Made by a program: the position numbers and the translations under genes | Virus record (IMG/VR): IMGVR_UViG_3300046454_000037 | Location: 1 to 35,201 of that record | Length of the DNA stretch: 35,201 nt | Strand: one strand, 5' to 3' | DNA from: a virus | In this document: positions 28,477 to 34,972 of the stretch, piece after piece | Layout: every line of letters begins with the position of its first letter | How positions within the stretch are numbered: position 1 is the stretch's first letter | The notes under the pieces: generated by a model | Database searches by the model: none | What the model saw: only the letters and a program-made list of their open reading frames with translations | Told to the model about the DNA's origin: nothing

Positions 28477-29366
28477 CTTGAAGACTCCTCGTTGGCGATC
28501 GCCTGCACCGCGCGTTGCACCGCCGCGCGCGACTTCGCGCCCTTGGTTGTTGGCGCGCTCGCGTTCGGCAGCACGCCGAAGCGCGCGGCGAACTGCTTGC
28601 GCCAGAAGCGGTCGGGGTCGTCGCCGATGGGTTCGTTCGGGTCGAGCGCGGCGATCGTGTCGGCGTAGAACGCCTTCAGGCGCGCCTCGCGCGTCGCGAC
28701 GTCGCCGCCAACCGAGCCGAGCTGCTCCTCGAAGATCCAGCGCGTGACGCACTTGCCGCGCTCGAAATCGCACCACGCGTGCTGGCCGTGTCGACGCTGT
28801 GATTGGCCGTCAATGAGACTCGCAGCGACGGCTTGCCGTGGGTGGATCGCGCGCGCGAGCGCTGATACACCTACTGCGCTCTCTGCAGTAGGTGTATCTG
28901 CAGATTGAAGATCGAAGATCGCAGAGTCATTTTTTGGCCATGGCTGAGGCGTAGCTACCCCATTGGGTGGGTTAATGGGTCCCCCATTGGGTCCCCCATT
29001 GGGTAAGCCATTGGGTCCCCCATTGTTCGAGCCACCCCCACCCCAGCGACGAGTCGCGCCACGACGACCACCCTCAGCTTGTCGCTCAGCGAACTCCTGC
29101 TGGCGCGCGCGCTGCTGCTCGAGGCGCCGATTGATCCAGCCGGCGTCAGTCCTCACCCACTTCTCGGCGACGACCTGCCACAGCCGGCGGAACTCAGCCT
29201 CAGACGCGCCTACGATGCGCGCCAGACGCAACTCGTCGACCGGCAGCGGGCCATTACCCCACGACCAGAGCAGCAGGCGAATGTAGACCCCGACTTCAGC
29301 GCACGACATCGGAGCAGTTCCGTCGAGAAAGTCCTTGGCATACATCTGGAAAGCTGGCGGCTTCAC
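28473..29366 (-). CDS. Replication initiator-like protein with DUF1376 domain (lambda O position)
   Basis: The product has 297 residues from a GTG at 29366 overlapping the previous stop (GTGA), with AGGAG five bases upstream. Residues 5-75 are a DUF1376/YdaU-type winged-helix domain (FQMYAKDFLDGTAPMSCAEVGVYIRLLLWSWGNG, then RLARIVGASEAEFRRLW). A basic helix follows (RRLEQQRARQQEFAERQAEGG). Then comes a Pro-Asn-Gly repeat linker at about 113-140, encoded by a 12-bp repeat array, and a less GC-rich stretch. A C-terminal helical domain ends in EESSR. Domain order and origin-like repeats inside the gene resemble lambda O. The initiator function is inferred from these and the loader-like next gene. 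Confidence 0.85.
   Translation of the reverse strand: MKPPAFQMYAKDFLDGTAPMSCAEVGVYIRLLLWSWGNGPLPVDELRLARIVGASEAEFRRLWQVVAEKWVRTDAGWINRRLEQQRARQQEFAERQAEGGRRGATRRWGGGGSNNGGPNGLPNGGPNGGPINPPNGVATPQPWPKNDSAIFDLQSADTPTAESAVGVSALARAIHPRQAVAASLIDGQSQRRHGQHAWCDFERGKCVTRWIFEEQLGSVGGDVATREARLKAFYADTIAALDPNEPIGDDPDRFWRKQFAARFGVLPNASAPTTKGAKSRAAVQRAVQAIANEESSR
28864..28898. repeat. 14-bp perfect inverted repeat inside the initiator gene
   Basis: The arms GATACACCTACTGC and GCAGTAGGTGTATC are separated by 7 nt. This is low-GC sequence within a GC-rich gene, about 60 nt from the 12-bp repeat array. It could be an initiator-binding or strand-opening element of an origin. It is not followed by a U-tract on either strand. 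Confidence 0.85.
28960..29025. repeat. Array of 12-bp direct repeats, candidate origin iterons
   Basis: The core CCATTGGGT recurs at exact 12-bp steps starting at 28960, 28984, 28996 and 29008. The register at 28972 is degenerate (TTAATGGGT), and the one at 29020 is truncated after CCATTG. The unit is CCCCCATTGGGT and codes for four residues (Asn-Gly-Gly-Pro) of the initiator linker. Spacing of one helical turn or slightly more would place bound proteins in a regular array. Confidence 0.85.
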
Positions 29367-29740
29367 TGCGACTCCTGGCCTGGCATGTAGCGGTAACGCG
29401 AGACGGTGACCCAGTTGCGACCGTCCGGGTCGAGCGCCTCGCGGTGGTTCTCGTTCTCGATGTTCATGTCGTAGGGCGCGCGCCGAAGGTCCGAGACGCG
29501 CGTGCGCCAGCCGCCGATGCCGCCGACGCGCGCGAGCGTCTGCATGTCGATCCACTCGCTCGGGCGCGACCGAAACAGCGCCGCGACTTGGTCGGTCAGC
29601 GTCGGCTTGCCCTTCGTCGCGCTCGCGATCTCGCGCTCGCGCAGCCGCTCGGCCGCTGTCTCAGTTGGCGCGACAGCCCACGGCTCGTCGAGCGTGACGC
29701 GCGCGACGTGCTCGAACATCGGGAAGGCCGGCTGCTTCAC
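29363..29740 (-). CDS. Winged-helix DNA-binding protein
   Basis: The product has 125 residues from a GTG at 29740 overlapping the previous stop (GTGA). The segment LTDQVAALFRSRPSEWIDMQTLARVGGIGGWRTRVSDLRR at about 47-86, followed by YDMNIENENHRE, is a conserved phage winged helix in which the WRTRVSDLR helix would lie in the DNA groove. It ends with the strand WVTVSRYRYMP. It probably acts in transcription or origin binding next to the initiator gene. Confidence 0.85.
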   Translation of the reverse strand: MKQPAFPMFEHVARVTLDEPWAVAPTETAAERLREREIASATKGKPTLTDQVAALFRSRPSEWIDMQTLARVGGIGGWRTRVSDLRRAPYDMNIENENHREALDPDGRNWVTVSRYRYMPGQESQ

Positions 29741-29940
29741 TGCCCCGCCCTGCGCGAGACAGCCGCGTAGAGCGCAGCGCGAGCGCGACGCGCCGCTGCC
29801 TCGGCCTGCTCGCGCGCGTGAACGGCTTCAGCTTTGCTCTGGTCGTGCCCGACGAACTTCTGGACGATGCCGGTCGGCGCCCACGTGTGGCGCGGCCGAG
29901 GCGGTCGCGGCGAGAGCCAGCGGCGAATGATGGCGATCAT
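29737..29940 (-). CDS. Small basic protein
   Basis: The product has 67 residues. ATG 29940 has AGGAG five bases upstream and overlaps the preceding stop (ATGA). The short N-terminus (MIAIIRRWLSPRPPRPRHTW) is followed by a charged helix (KAEAVHAREQAEAAARRARAALYAAVSRR). Function not recognised; a nucleic-acid-binding accessory is possible. Confidence 0.68.
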   Translation of the reverse strand: MIAIIRRWLSPRPPRPRHTWAPTGIVQKFVGHDQSKAEAVHAREQAEAAARRARAALYAAVSRRAGQ

Positions 29941-30164
29941 GAGCACTCCTGTCTGGCGTCGCGCACGCCAGCGTCGAACGCTGACGCGCTTGGCGACCCC
30001 TGTGGATACGGGTTGACGATGCGACCAGCGCCAGCGAACCAGCGGTCGAACGCCTGCCGACCCTCGACGCGCTGAGCGTCGACGGGGACAAGCCTCCGAC
30101 CGCGTGGGCCGGCCTCAGACGTGCGCGCGTCGTGCGCGCTGACGTTGATGACGGCTGCGCTCAC
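29937..30164 (-). CDS. Small protein with RMF-like C-terminal pattern
   Basis: The product has 75 residues from a GTG at 30164 overlapping the previous stop (GTGA), with GGGAG upstream. The second half, FDRWFAGAGRIVNPYPQGSPSASAFDAGVRDA, resembles the ribosome modulation factor pattern of an aromatic-glycine helix, NPY turn and aromatic/glycine helix. That is only a weak pattern match. If real, it could bind ribosomes; otherwise it is an uncharacterised small phage protein. Confidence 0.68.
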   Translation of the reverse strand: MSAAVINVSAHDARTSEAGPRGRRLVPVDAQRVEGRQAFDRWFAGAGRIVNPYPQGSPSASAFDAGVRDARQECS

Positions 30165-30859
30165 CGACGGCTCCCAGCCGCGATGCCGCTCTCGCTGAAG
30201 ACCTGCACGCCCGGGAACTTCGCCATCGCCTTCAGCGAGCGCGCCTGCGCCGTCAGCGCTGGCCCGTTCGGCAGCAGCAAGTTGAGGTAGGACGGATTGG
30301 CAGCGACGAACTTGACGAGCGAGTGCAGGTCGGTGACGCGATAGGTCCACGTCTCGCGTCGCGAGATGCCGGCGACGACCGGCGTCGAGCGCTGCACGAT
30401 GGGCACCATCGGCGCTGGCGCGCTGACCGCTTCAGCGAGCACCTCAGCGGCCTGCTCGTGCTGCCCTTCGGATTCGAGCAGGACCGCTTCCTCGAGCCGG
30501 CGGCGCTCCTCGTCTTGGCGCGCCTGCGCCTCGAGCCGACGCTGCTCTTTCTCGGCCGCGCGTCGCTGCTCGTCGTCGTAGCTGACCAGACCGGCCTTGA
30601 TGATGCCTTCGGCCTCGACGAGCGGGTTCTCAGCGGTGCGCTTCTGCGCGCACGCCGTCTTGTGCGCAGTGTGCTGCGCGGCGATGATCGGGTCGAACGT
30701 CGCGTCGACTTCCCTGCGAAGGTCCTTGATGCCGACGAGCATGTCGGCGGCTGACCGATACTGCTCGTCGTTCGTGATGACGATGGCGCGCGCCTTCTGC
30801 GGCCACGTGAGGGCGAGGTCGGTGACGTGCTGGACGGTGTTTTCAGCGAGCGAAGCCAT
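30161..30859 (-). CDS. Coiled-coil protein of the recombination module
   Basis: The product has 232 residues. ATG 30859 follows GGAGG. The first 60 residues contain QKARAIVITNDEQYRSAADMLVGIKDLRREVDATFDPII, common at the start of phage proteins encoded next to exonuclease/annealase pairs. Residues 85-150 form a long charged coiled coil. The C-terminal domain (TWTYRVTDLHSLVKFVAANPSYLNLLLPNGPAL, KAMAKFPGVQVFSE) is globular. The frame up to 30895 overlaps the nuclease gene more deeply and is not preferred. Exact function is unknown; co-occurrence suggests a role in recombination or DNA end handling. Confidence 0.82.
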   Translation of the reverse strand: MASLAENTVQHVTDLALTWPQKARAIVITNDEQYRSAADMLVGIKDLRREVDATFDPIIAAQHTAHKTACAQKRTAENPLVEAEGIIKAGLVSYDDEQRRAAEKEQRRLEAQARQDEERRRLEEAVLLESEGQHEQAAEVLAEAVSAPAPMVPIVQRSTPVVAGISRRETWTYRVTDLHSLVKFVAANPSYLNLLLPNGPALTAQARSLKAMAKFPGVQVFSESGIAAGSRR

Positions 30860-31481
30860 GTGCTTTCCTCCATGACGCGACGCGAAGCGCCGCAATGAAC
30901 GTCAAGTCGTCAGTGCGGTCCGTTAGTGGCTCGCACCGATACGTGCCGGTCTTCGTCAGCACGAGCGCAGCCCGGTCGAAGAACACGGACTGGACGCCCT
31001 TGCGGTCATCGGCTGACTGATAGAGCGCGCCGGCTGCGCGCGCGTAGGCGGCTGTCTGAGGGCCGACGCTCGGGTAGAGGCCGAGCTTGACGTCGACGAG
31101 CAGACGCCGCCTGTCGCTGTGCTGTGGCAGTCGAACGATCGCGTCGAGCGTGCCCGCGTAGCCGAGCGGGACGTCGCCGACGACCGCTTCGCAGTGCTCG
31201 ACGACCGCGCCCGACTCCGCGAGATAGAGTCGCCACGCGCTGAGATACGGGATCAAGGCTGGGTCGAGCGAGCCTTCGTCGAGGTCGTTCTCGACGTCGA
31301 GCGCGATCGCAGCAGCGACAGCACCGCCACGATCGCGCGCGTAGTCGTCAAACCACGGCGCAGTGAAATCGCACAGCCCGGCCTCCTTCAGGACCGACGT
31401 CACGCCGAGCAGCGCGACGTCGCCAGCGAAGTAGCGATGGTCGGGCGTGCGGACGATCGTCGCGTGCGCTGTGAACGTCAT
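30843..31481 (-). CDS. PD-(D/E)XK exonuclease (RecB/Cas4-like)
   Basis: The product has 212 residues. ATG 31481 overlaps the annealase-like gene stop (ATGA). An N-terminal LLGVTSVLKEAGL region is typical of Cas4/RecB-like phage nucleases. The active-site series is GYAGTLDAIVRL (D113), LLVDVKLG (D130, K132) and PQTAAYARA (Q142). No four-cysteine iron-sulfur signature is visible, so it is more like a RecB-type or lambda-exonuclease-like enzyme. With the neighbouring annealase-like protein it would process double-strand ends for recombination. Direction of resection cannot be read. Confidence 0.9.
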   Translation of the reverse strand: MTFTAHATIVRTPDHRYFAGDVALLGVTSVLKEAGLCDFTAPWFDDYARDRGGAVAAAIALDVENDLDEGSLDPALIPYLSAWRLYLAESGAVVEHCEAVVGDVPLGYAGTLDAIVRLPQHSDRRRLLVDVKLGLYPSVGPQTAAYARAAGALYQSADDRKGVQSVFFDRAALVLTKTGTYRCEPLTDRTDDLTFIAALRVASWRKAHGFAR

Positions 31482-32458
31482 CGACCTGGTCCCTTGCGTG
31501 CCGCCTCGACGACCTTTTCGTAGATGCTCACCGGCAAGTCGCGGTCGGAGTTGATGCCGAACTTGCCGGCGAGCCACGCGCGGTAGCTGGCCTTGTCGAA
31601 GCCGGCGCCCATCGCGATCGCGTAGAGCCGGCGCGACTGCGCGTCGTTGATGGGCGGCCCGCCAGCGTCAGCCGGCGCGTCGTCTTCGCGCGCGTCGTCG
31701 TCGAACGGGATGTCGGCGTCAGCCGGGCGCGCGTCAGCCGGCGGGGCGTCGTGCTGCACAGCCTGCGACTTGCGCTGTGGCTGCTGAATCGGCGCGCGCG
31801 CGGGTTCGTGGTTCTCAGCCTCGACGACCGACTGCCGCAACTCGTCCGGCAAGTCCTCGAGGTCCTGCGCGAAGACGTCAGACGCGGCCGTGACAGTGAG
31901 CGTCGCGTCGATCTGCGACCGCTTCTTGGCCATCTTCAGGATCGTGTTCGCGAGGTCGGCGCGCTGCGTGCGCACCTGCTGCAGCTTGGACGGCGGGTTG
32001 CTGCCCCAGCCGCGCTTCCACACTTCGCGACGACGATCGTCTGGCGTCTCGTCGAACTCCTGCTGGCACACGCTCGCGCGCCACTTGTACTTTTCTTCGT
32101 GACTCGACGCTTCGCCGGTGCCGCTGCCGAGATAGGCGCCCGTGCCCTGCGCAGTCGCGCGCGTCTCGACGCGGAACCGCGCCTCGTCTTCGGTCGACAA
32201 GTCCGTCACGACCGGCTCGATCGCGATGCGGAACGTCGACAGGATCTTCTCGGCGCCGGCCTTGAACAGCGTCGGCTTCTGCGTGCCAGGAATCGTGCCG
32301 TAGTGGACTTTGTCCTTCATCACGGCCGCGAGAACTTCCTGAATCAAGTTGACGTGCGCGCGCACTTCAGCGGCCGAGAGCGGGCCGTTCTGCGCTTGCG
32401 CGTGCTCGACGAGTTCGTGGTTGGTGCTCCGATGCGCGATGGCAGTGCCGTTTGACAT
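31478..32458 (-). CDS. Predicted single-strand annealing / recombination protein
   Basis: The product has 326 residues. ATG 32458 has AAGGAG six bases upstream. The conserved N-terminal half contains LIQEVLAAVMKDKVHYGTIPGTQKPTLFKAGAEKILSTFRIAIEPV, a beta region, and ANTILKMAKKRSQIDATLTVT, features of a common phage recombination protein class. An acidic, alanine/proline-rich linker leads to a C-terminal helical domain (DAQSRRLYAIAMGAGFDKASYRAWLAGKFG) also seen at the end of annealases. It likely binds and anneals single-stranded DNA with the neighbouring exonuclease. The annealase label is inference; Walker motifs of Sak4-type proteins are absent. Confidence 0.78.
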   Translation of the reverse strand: MSNGTAIAHRSTNHELVEHAQAQNGPLSAAEVRAHVNLIQEVLAAVMKDKVHYGTIPGTQKPTLFKAGAEKILSTFRIAIEPVVTDLSTEDEARFRVETRATAQGTGAYLGSGTGEASSHEEKYKWRASVCQQEFDETPDDRRREVWKRGWGSNPPSKLQQVRTQRADLANTILKMAKKRSQIDATLTVTAASDVFAQDLEDLPDELRQSVVEAENHEPARAPIQQPQRKSQAVQHDAPPADARPADADIPFDDDAREDDAPADAGGPPINDAQSRRLYAIAMGAGFDKASYRAWLAGKFGINSDRDLPVSIYEKVVEAARKGPGR

Positions 32459-32492
32459 GCGATGCTCCTTGTCTGCTCGAACGGTGAAACGT

Positions 32493-32518
32493 GGGGCTGG
32501 CGTGACGCCGCCAGCCCC
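32493..32518 (-). terminator. Terminator-like hairpin between DGQHR gene and annealase gene
   Basis: The perfect 10-bp stem GGGGCTGGCG/CGCCAGCCCC with a 6-nt loop lies 6 nt after the DGQHR gene stop. On the minus strand it is followed by ACGTTTCACC, only a short T-run. It is a likely attenuator inside the early operon. Confidence 0.62.
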
Positions 32519-32524
32519 GGTGAA

Positions 32525-33379
32525 CTACCGCCGCTCCGAGGGCAGCGGGTAGAGGTCTTCAGTGACCGGCACGAGGTTGCGGCCGAGATCCTTGCGCTCG
32601 CAGAACGCCTTGATGCCGCGCTGCGTCTTCGCGTAGTTCTCGCGCGCGCTCTCGTCGCCGCCGGTGTGCGTGCGCGTCATCAGGTAGTTGCGCAGCTTGA
32701 TCGCGGCGAAGTCGCGCGGGTCGGTCGTCGTGCCGTCGATCAAGACGGCCGCGAGACGCACGAGGTCGGCGCGGTTCTCGTGGTAGTAAGCGCGCGCCAT
32801 CGCGGCGAGCGTCGGCGCAGACATGACGCCCTTGATGCGCTTCGACGCCGGGAACTGCGACACCACGAAGTGGATCGCCTCCCAGTGCTTGCGCAAGAAG
32901 GCGGCGTGCCACTGTCGCGTGACGACGCCGAGCGCGTCGCTGCGCCCGAAGCCGACCGCCATGCGACGCGCGACCGCCGCGTGAAGCGCCGTCATGCCAG
33001 ACATCGCGGCATCGGACACGCGCAGCACGTCGACGACTGAGCGCGCGAGGCCGTCGTCGACGACGAGTTGCGAGTCGAGCGGCAGGCCATACGTGACCTG
33101 CATGACGACGCTCGTCTCAGCCGAGATGACCGCGAACAACCGATGCTGGCCGTCGATGAGGGTGTGGTCGACGTCGAACGCGATGCCCTGATGGGTCTGC
33201 TTCCAACGCCCGGACTTCATGTCTTCGGCGTAGCGCGCGACGACGTGATCGCGCACGCTGCGATTGTGGGTGTTGCCTTCGAGCCACTTCGTCGCCAGCT
33301 CTGGCGTGACGATCCGCCACTCGGAGCGCACGCGGTCGGCGCGCGCGGTGTTCAGTTCAATGATCTTCGCTGCGTTCAT
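32525..33379 (-). CDS. ParB-like / DGQHR-domain protein
   Basis: The product has 284 residues. ATG 33379 follows GGAGGG. Residues 20-95 match the DGQHR/ParB-like fold: TPELATKWLEGNTHNRSVRDHVVARYAEDMKSGRWK, then LIDGQHRLFAVISAETS (DGQHR at 76-80). A long helical region follows, with ISAPTLAAMARAYYHENRADLVRLAAVLIDG-like packing. Proteins of this type are frequent early genes of phages and actinobacterial elements. Some relatives act in DNA modification systems (DndB type). The function here is unknown. Confidence 0.85.
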   Translation of the reverse strand: MNAAKIIELNTARADRVRSEWRIVTPELATKWLEGNTHNRSVRDHVVARYAEDMKSGRWKQTHQGIAFDVDHTLIDGQHRLFAVISAETSVVMQVTYGLPLDSQLVVDDGLARSVVDVLRVSDAAMSGMTALHAAVARRMAVGFGRSDALGVVTRQWHAAFLRKHWEAIHFVVSQFPASKRIKGVMSAPTLAAMARAYYHENRADLVRLAAVLIDGTTTDPRDFAAIKLRNYLMTRTHTGGDESARENYAKTQRGIKAFCERKDLGRNLVPVTEDLYPLPSERR

Positions 33380-33393
33380 ATAGGCCCTCCTGT

Positions 33394-33651
33394 CTAGTGA
33401 GCGAACCGCGACCGACGGTCGTCGTCGTTGTCGCGTCGTGCGTCGTTCAAGTCGTTGCGGAGTGTCACGATCGCGCGCTCGCAGTCAGCGAGCAGCGCGT
33501 CGCGCACACTCGCGGCGCGCTCGAGGCGCACGATCTGGGCTGAGGCTCTGTGCAGCAGCAGCCCGCGACCGATGTAGCCGAGCAGCGTGAACACGGCGAG
33601 ACCGGCGAAGAACACCGCGACGAAGGTCAGCGCGACGATGCTGGCGAGCAT
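33394..33651 (-). CDS. Membrane-anchored coiled-coil protein
   Basis: The product has 85 residues from ATG 33651. A single membrane helix at 4-25 (SIVALTFVAVFFAGLAVFTLLG) is followed by a charged helix (IVRLERAASVRDALLADCERAIVTLRNDLNDARRD). The layout resembles an i-spanin or small anchored phage protein, but it sits among early regulators, not lysis genes. It directly abuts the upstream gene, whose stop lies next to this start. Confidence 0.75.
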   Translation of the reverse strand: MLASIVALTFVAVFFAGLAVFTLLGYIGRGLLLHRASAQIVRLERAASVRDALLADCERAIVTLRNDLNDARRDNDDDRRSRFAH

Positions 33652-33870
33652 CTACGCCGCCCCCTTCGTGTCGAGCGCGCGGTCGCAGGCGACGCAGAGC
33701 GGCACGATCGAGTCGTCGACGAGCTGGTCGACGTCGCAGTAGCGATGGCAGCGCGCGCACTTGACGGTGTTGCCACGCACGAGCGCTTGCGCGAACCACG
33801 CGACAGCGACCCCGCTGGCGCCAGCGAACATCAGCGTCCCGACCACGTCCAGAACCTGTGCATCGTTCAT
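33652..33870 (-). CDS. Membrane-anchored zinc-ribbon protein
   Basis: The product has 72 residues. ATG 33870 overlaps the previous stop (ATGA). An N-terminal hydrophobic helix (VVGTLMFAGASGVAVAWFAQAL) is followed by VKCARCHRYCDVDQL and VPLCVACDRAL, a four-cysteine zinc ribbon that would lie on one side of the membrane. Its role is unknown. With the next gene it forms a pair of small membrane proteins early in the operon; superinfection exclusion is one possible but untested role. Confidence 0.78.
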   Translation of the reverse strand: MNDAQVLDVVGTLMFAGASGVAVAWFAQALVRGNTVKCARCHRYCDVDQLVDDSIVPLCVACDRALDTKGAA

Positions 33871-34097
33871 GCGACCCTCCGTTGACGGCGCACGCCGTCC
33901 CAGTCCTTGCGAAACACCAACGCGCCTTGCACGTCATGCGCGAGCGCGATGACTTGTCGCCCGGCGAACCTCGTCGGGACGCGCATGTCGTCGAGCCAGC
34001 GGCGCGCGCGCTTCTCGTTCGGCGAGCCGTCGCGCTTCAAGAACCGCAGCAGCACCGCGATCTCGGTCGTGTTCAGATACGGCGAGCGCAAGTTCAC
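33867..34097 (-). CDS. Excisionase-like helix-turn-helix protein
   Basis: The product has 76 residues from a GTG at 34097 overlapping the previous stop (GTGA). The sequence YLNTTEIAVLLRFLKRDGSPNEKRARRWLDDMRVPTRFAGRQVIAL has the helix-turn-helix plus wing of HTH_17/excisionase proteins, with a basic C-terminus. It follows the CII-position regulator, so it is an early protein that likely binds DNA. No integrase lies in this window. Confidence 0.8.
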   Translation of the reverse strand: MNLRSPYLNTTEIAVLLRFLKRDGSPNEKRARRWLDDMRVPTRFAGRQVIALAHDVQGALVFRKDWDGVRRQRRVA

Positions 34098-34495
34098 GCC
34101 AGACCCCTTCGCCGGAACGCGAGGATCCGGCCGAGCAACTGCACGATGAGGTCGGCCTCGATCTCGTCGGCGCGCTCGTCGATCGCGCGCTCCGTCTTCA
34201 TGAGGTCGATCAACGTCGAGACGAACTCGTCAGGCTGTGCCCACACCCACTCGGTCGCGAGATGGCGCGCGCCAGAGAGCGCTTCCGAGATGACCGACTC
34301 CGACTGCCCGGCGTTGATCGCGAAGGCCTTGTTCGACAGCCCGCACAGGCGCATCGCTTCGCGCGTCAGCGCGCGCAGCGGCCGGCGATCTGGCCCAGGT
34401 TGGTCAGAGTTCGCAGCGATTCGCGCACGAGCAGGGTGGCTGCTAACAGCATTCGCAAGCGTTCGCACCGACTGGTCAAGCACACTGGACGGCAT
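34094..34495 (-). CDS. Putative transcriptional regulator in the lambda CII position
   Basis: The product has 133 residues. ATG 34495 has GAGGAG seven bases upstream; an in-frame codon at 34519 is less likely. Residues 50-85 contain REAMRLCGLSNKAFAINAGQSESVISEALSGARH, a helix-turn-helix in which VISEALSG would be the recognition helix. A C-terminal helical part (FVSTLIDLMKTERAIDERADEIEADLIVQLLG) could oligomerise. It is the second gene of the leftward operon after the Cro-sized gene, matching lambda cII. That role is inferred only from order and fold. Confidence 0.78.
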   Translation of the reverse strand: MPSSVLDQSVRTLANAVSSHPARARIAANSDQPGPDRRPLRALTREAMRLCGLSNKAFAINAGQSESVISEALSGARHLATEWVWAQPDEFVSTLIDLMKTERAIDERADEIEADLIVQLLGRILAFRRRGLA

Positions 34496-34736
34496 GGGAC
34501 ACTCCTCTCTGATTGACACGAAGCGACCGGATCGGGAGCAGGCTTCCGGTCACGCATTGACGCGGATCGCCATCGCTGAAGCCAACATGCGCGCCGCCCT
34601 CGACGTGCTGAGGCGGTCGCGCGACGAGTTGGTCGCAGCGCTGGCCGAACATCAGGCGCGCACTCCTGTCGAGGTCGTCAGCGCGGCTGACGCCCGACCG
34701 GACTTGTATGTCGCGAGAAAGCGGCGGAACTTGTGA
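34494..34736 (+). CDS. Possible antisense-strand small protein (uncertain)
   Basis: This plus-strand frame gives 80 residues and overlaps the end of the Cro-sized gene on the other strand. Its middle reads like real protein (IAIAEANMRAALDVLRRSRDELVAALAEHQARTPVEVVSAADARPDLYVARK) and its codons mostly end in G or C. It covers the otherwise non-coding 34496-34651 region. Against it, no ribosome site precedes ATG 34494 or ATG 34587, and antisense frames in GC-rich DNA often look open. A regulatory antisense RNA in this place, like lambda OOP, is an alternative. Confidence 0.3.
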   Translation: MGHSSLIDTKRPDREQASGHALTRIAIAEANMRAALDVLRRSRDELVAALAEHQARTPVEVVSAADARPDLYVARKRRNL

Positions 34737-34906
34737 GCCGTCGTCGAGCGCATGACTGGCTGCTCGCGCTCGAGGAACCGCCACACCGTGGGGGCCGTGA
34801 CGCCGATGCGCCCGGCTAGCGTCTTGAAGGACCAGCCTTCGTCGAGCCGAATCTGACGAAGGCGGCTGAGTTCTCTGGCGCTCAGTGGTGCTGGCGTGTC
34901 TGACAT
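34652..34906 (-). CDS. Cro-sized helix-turn-helix regulator
   Basis: The product has 84 residues. ATG 34906 has no ribosome site but lies 7 nt after a predicted -10 box, so the message would start almost at the ATG. The helix-turn-helix is ELSRLRQIRLDEGWSFKTLAGRIGVTAPTVWRFLERE, with TAPTVWRFLE as recognition helix. Small size and lead position in the leftward operon suggest a Cro-type repressor. A leaderless start is also known for lambda cI from PRM, so a CI-type role cannot be excluded. It faces a plus-strand regulator across a 66-nt switch region. Confidence 0.85.
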   Translation of the reverse strand: MSDTPAPLSARELSRLRQIRLDEGWSFKTLAGRIGVTAPTVWRFLEREQPVMRSTTAHKFRRFLATYKSGRASAALTTSTGVRA

Positions 34907-34913
34907 GAAACGA

Positions 34914-34942
34914 ACTTTACGCTTCACTTTCGCGAATGTCAA
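34914..34942 (-). promoter_or_regulatory. Leftward promoter of the regulatory switch, leaderless type
   Basis: The minus strand shows a perfect TTGACA (34942-34937), a 17-nt spacer and TAAAGT (34919-34914). The expected start point falls within a base or two of ATG 34906. The spacer contains the palindrome TTCGCGAA (34929-34936), and a second inverted repeat GTGCG-aag-CGCAC lies at 34957-34969; both could be operator half-sites. Confidence 0.75.
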
Positions 34943-34972
34943 CCGCCCGTGCAGTTGTGCGAAGCGCACCGC

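Noticed and set aside
28960-29025. Short direct repeats as a CRISPR array
   Set aside because: The unit is 12 bp with no spacers and lies inside a coding frame; it is a tandem repeat, better explained as iterons or a linker.
29937-30350. A 137-codon reading of the small RMF-like gene
   Set aside because: The upstream part overlaps the coiled-coil gene in another frame; the GTG at 30164 with a GTGA overlap and a ribosome site is preferred.
34513-34541. A plus-strand promoter starting with TTGACA at 34513
   Set aside because: No acceptable -10 box occurs at 16-18 nt spacing; the hexamer alone is not evidence.
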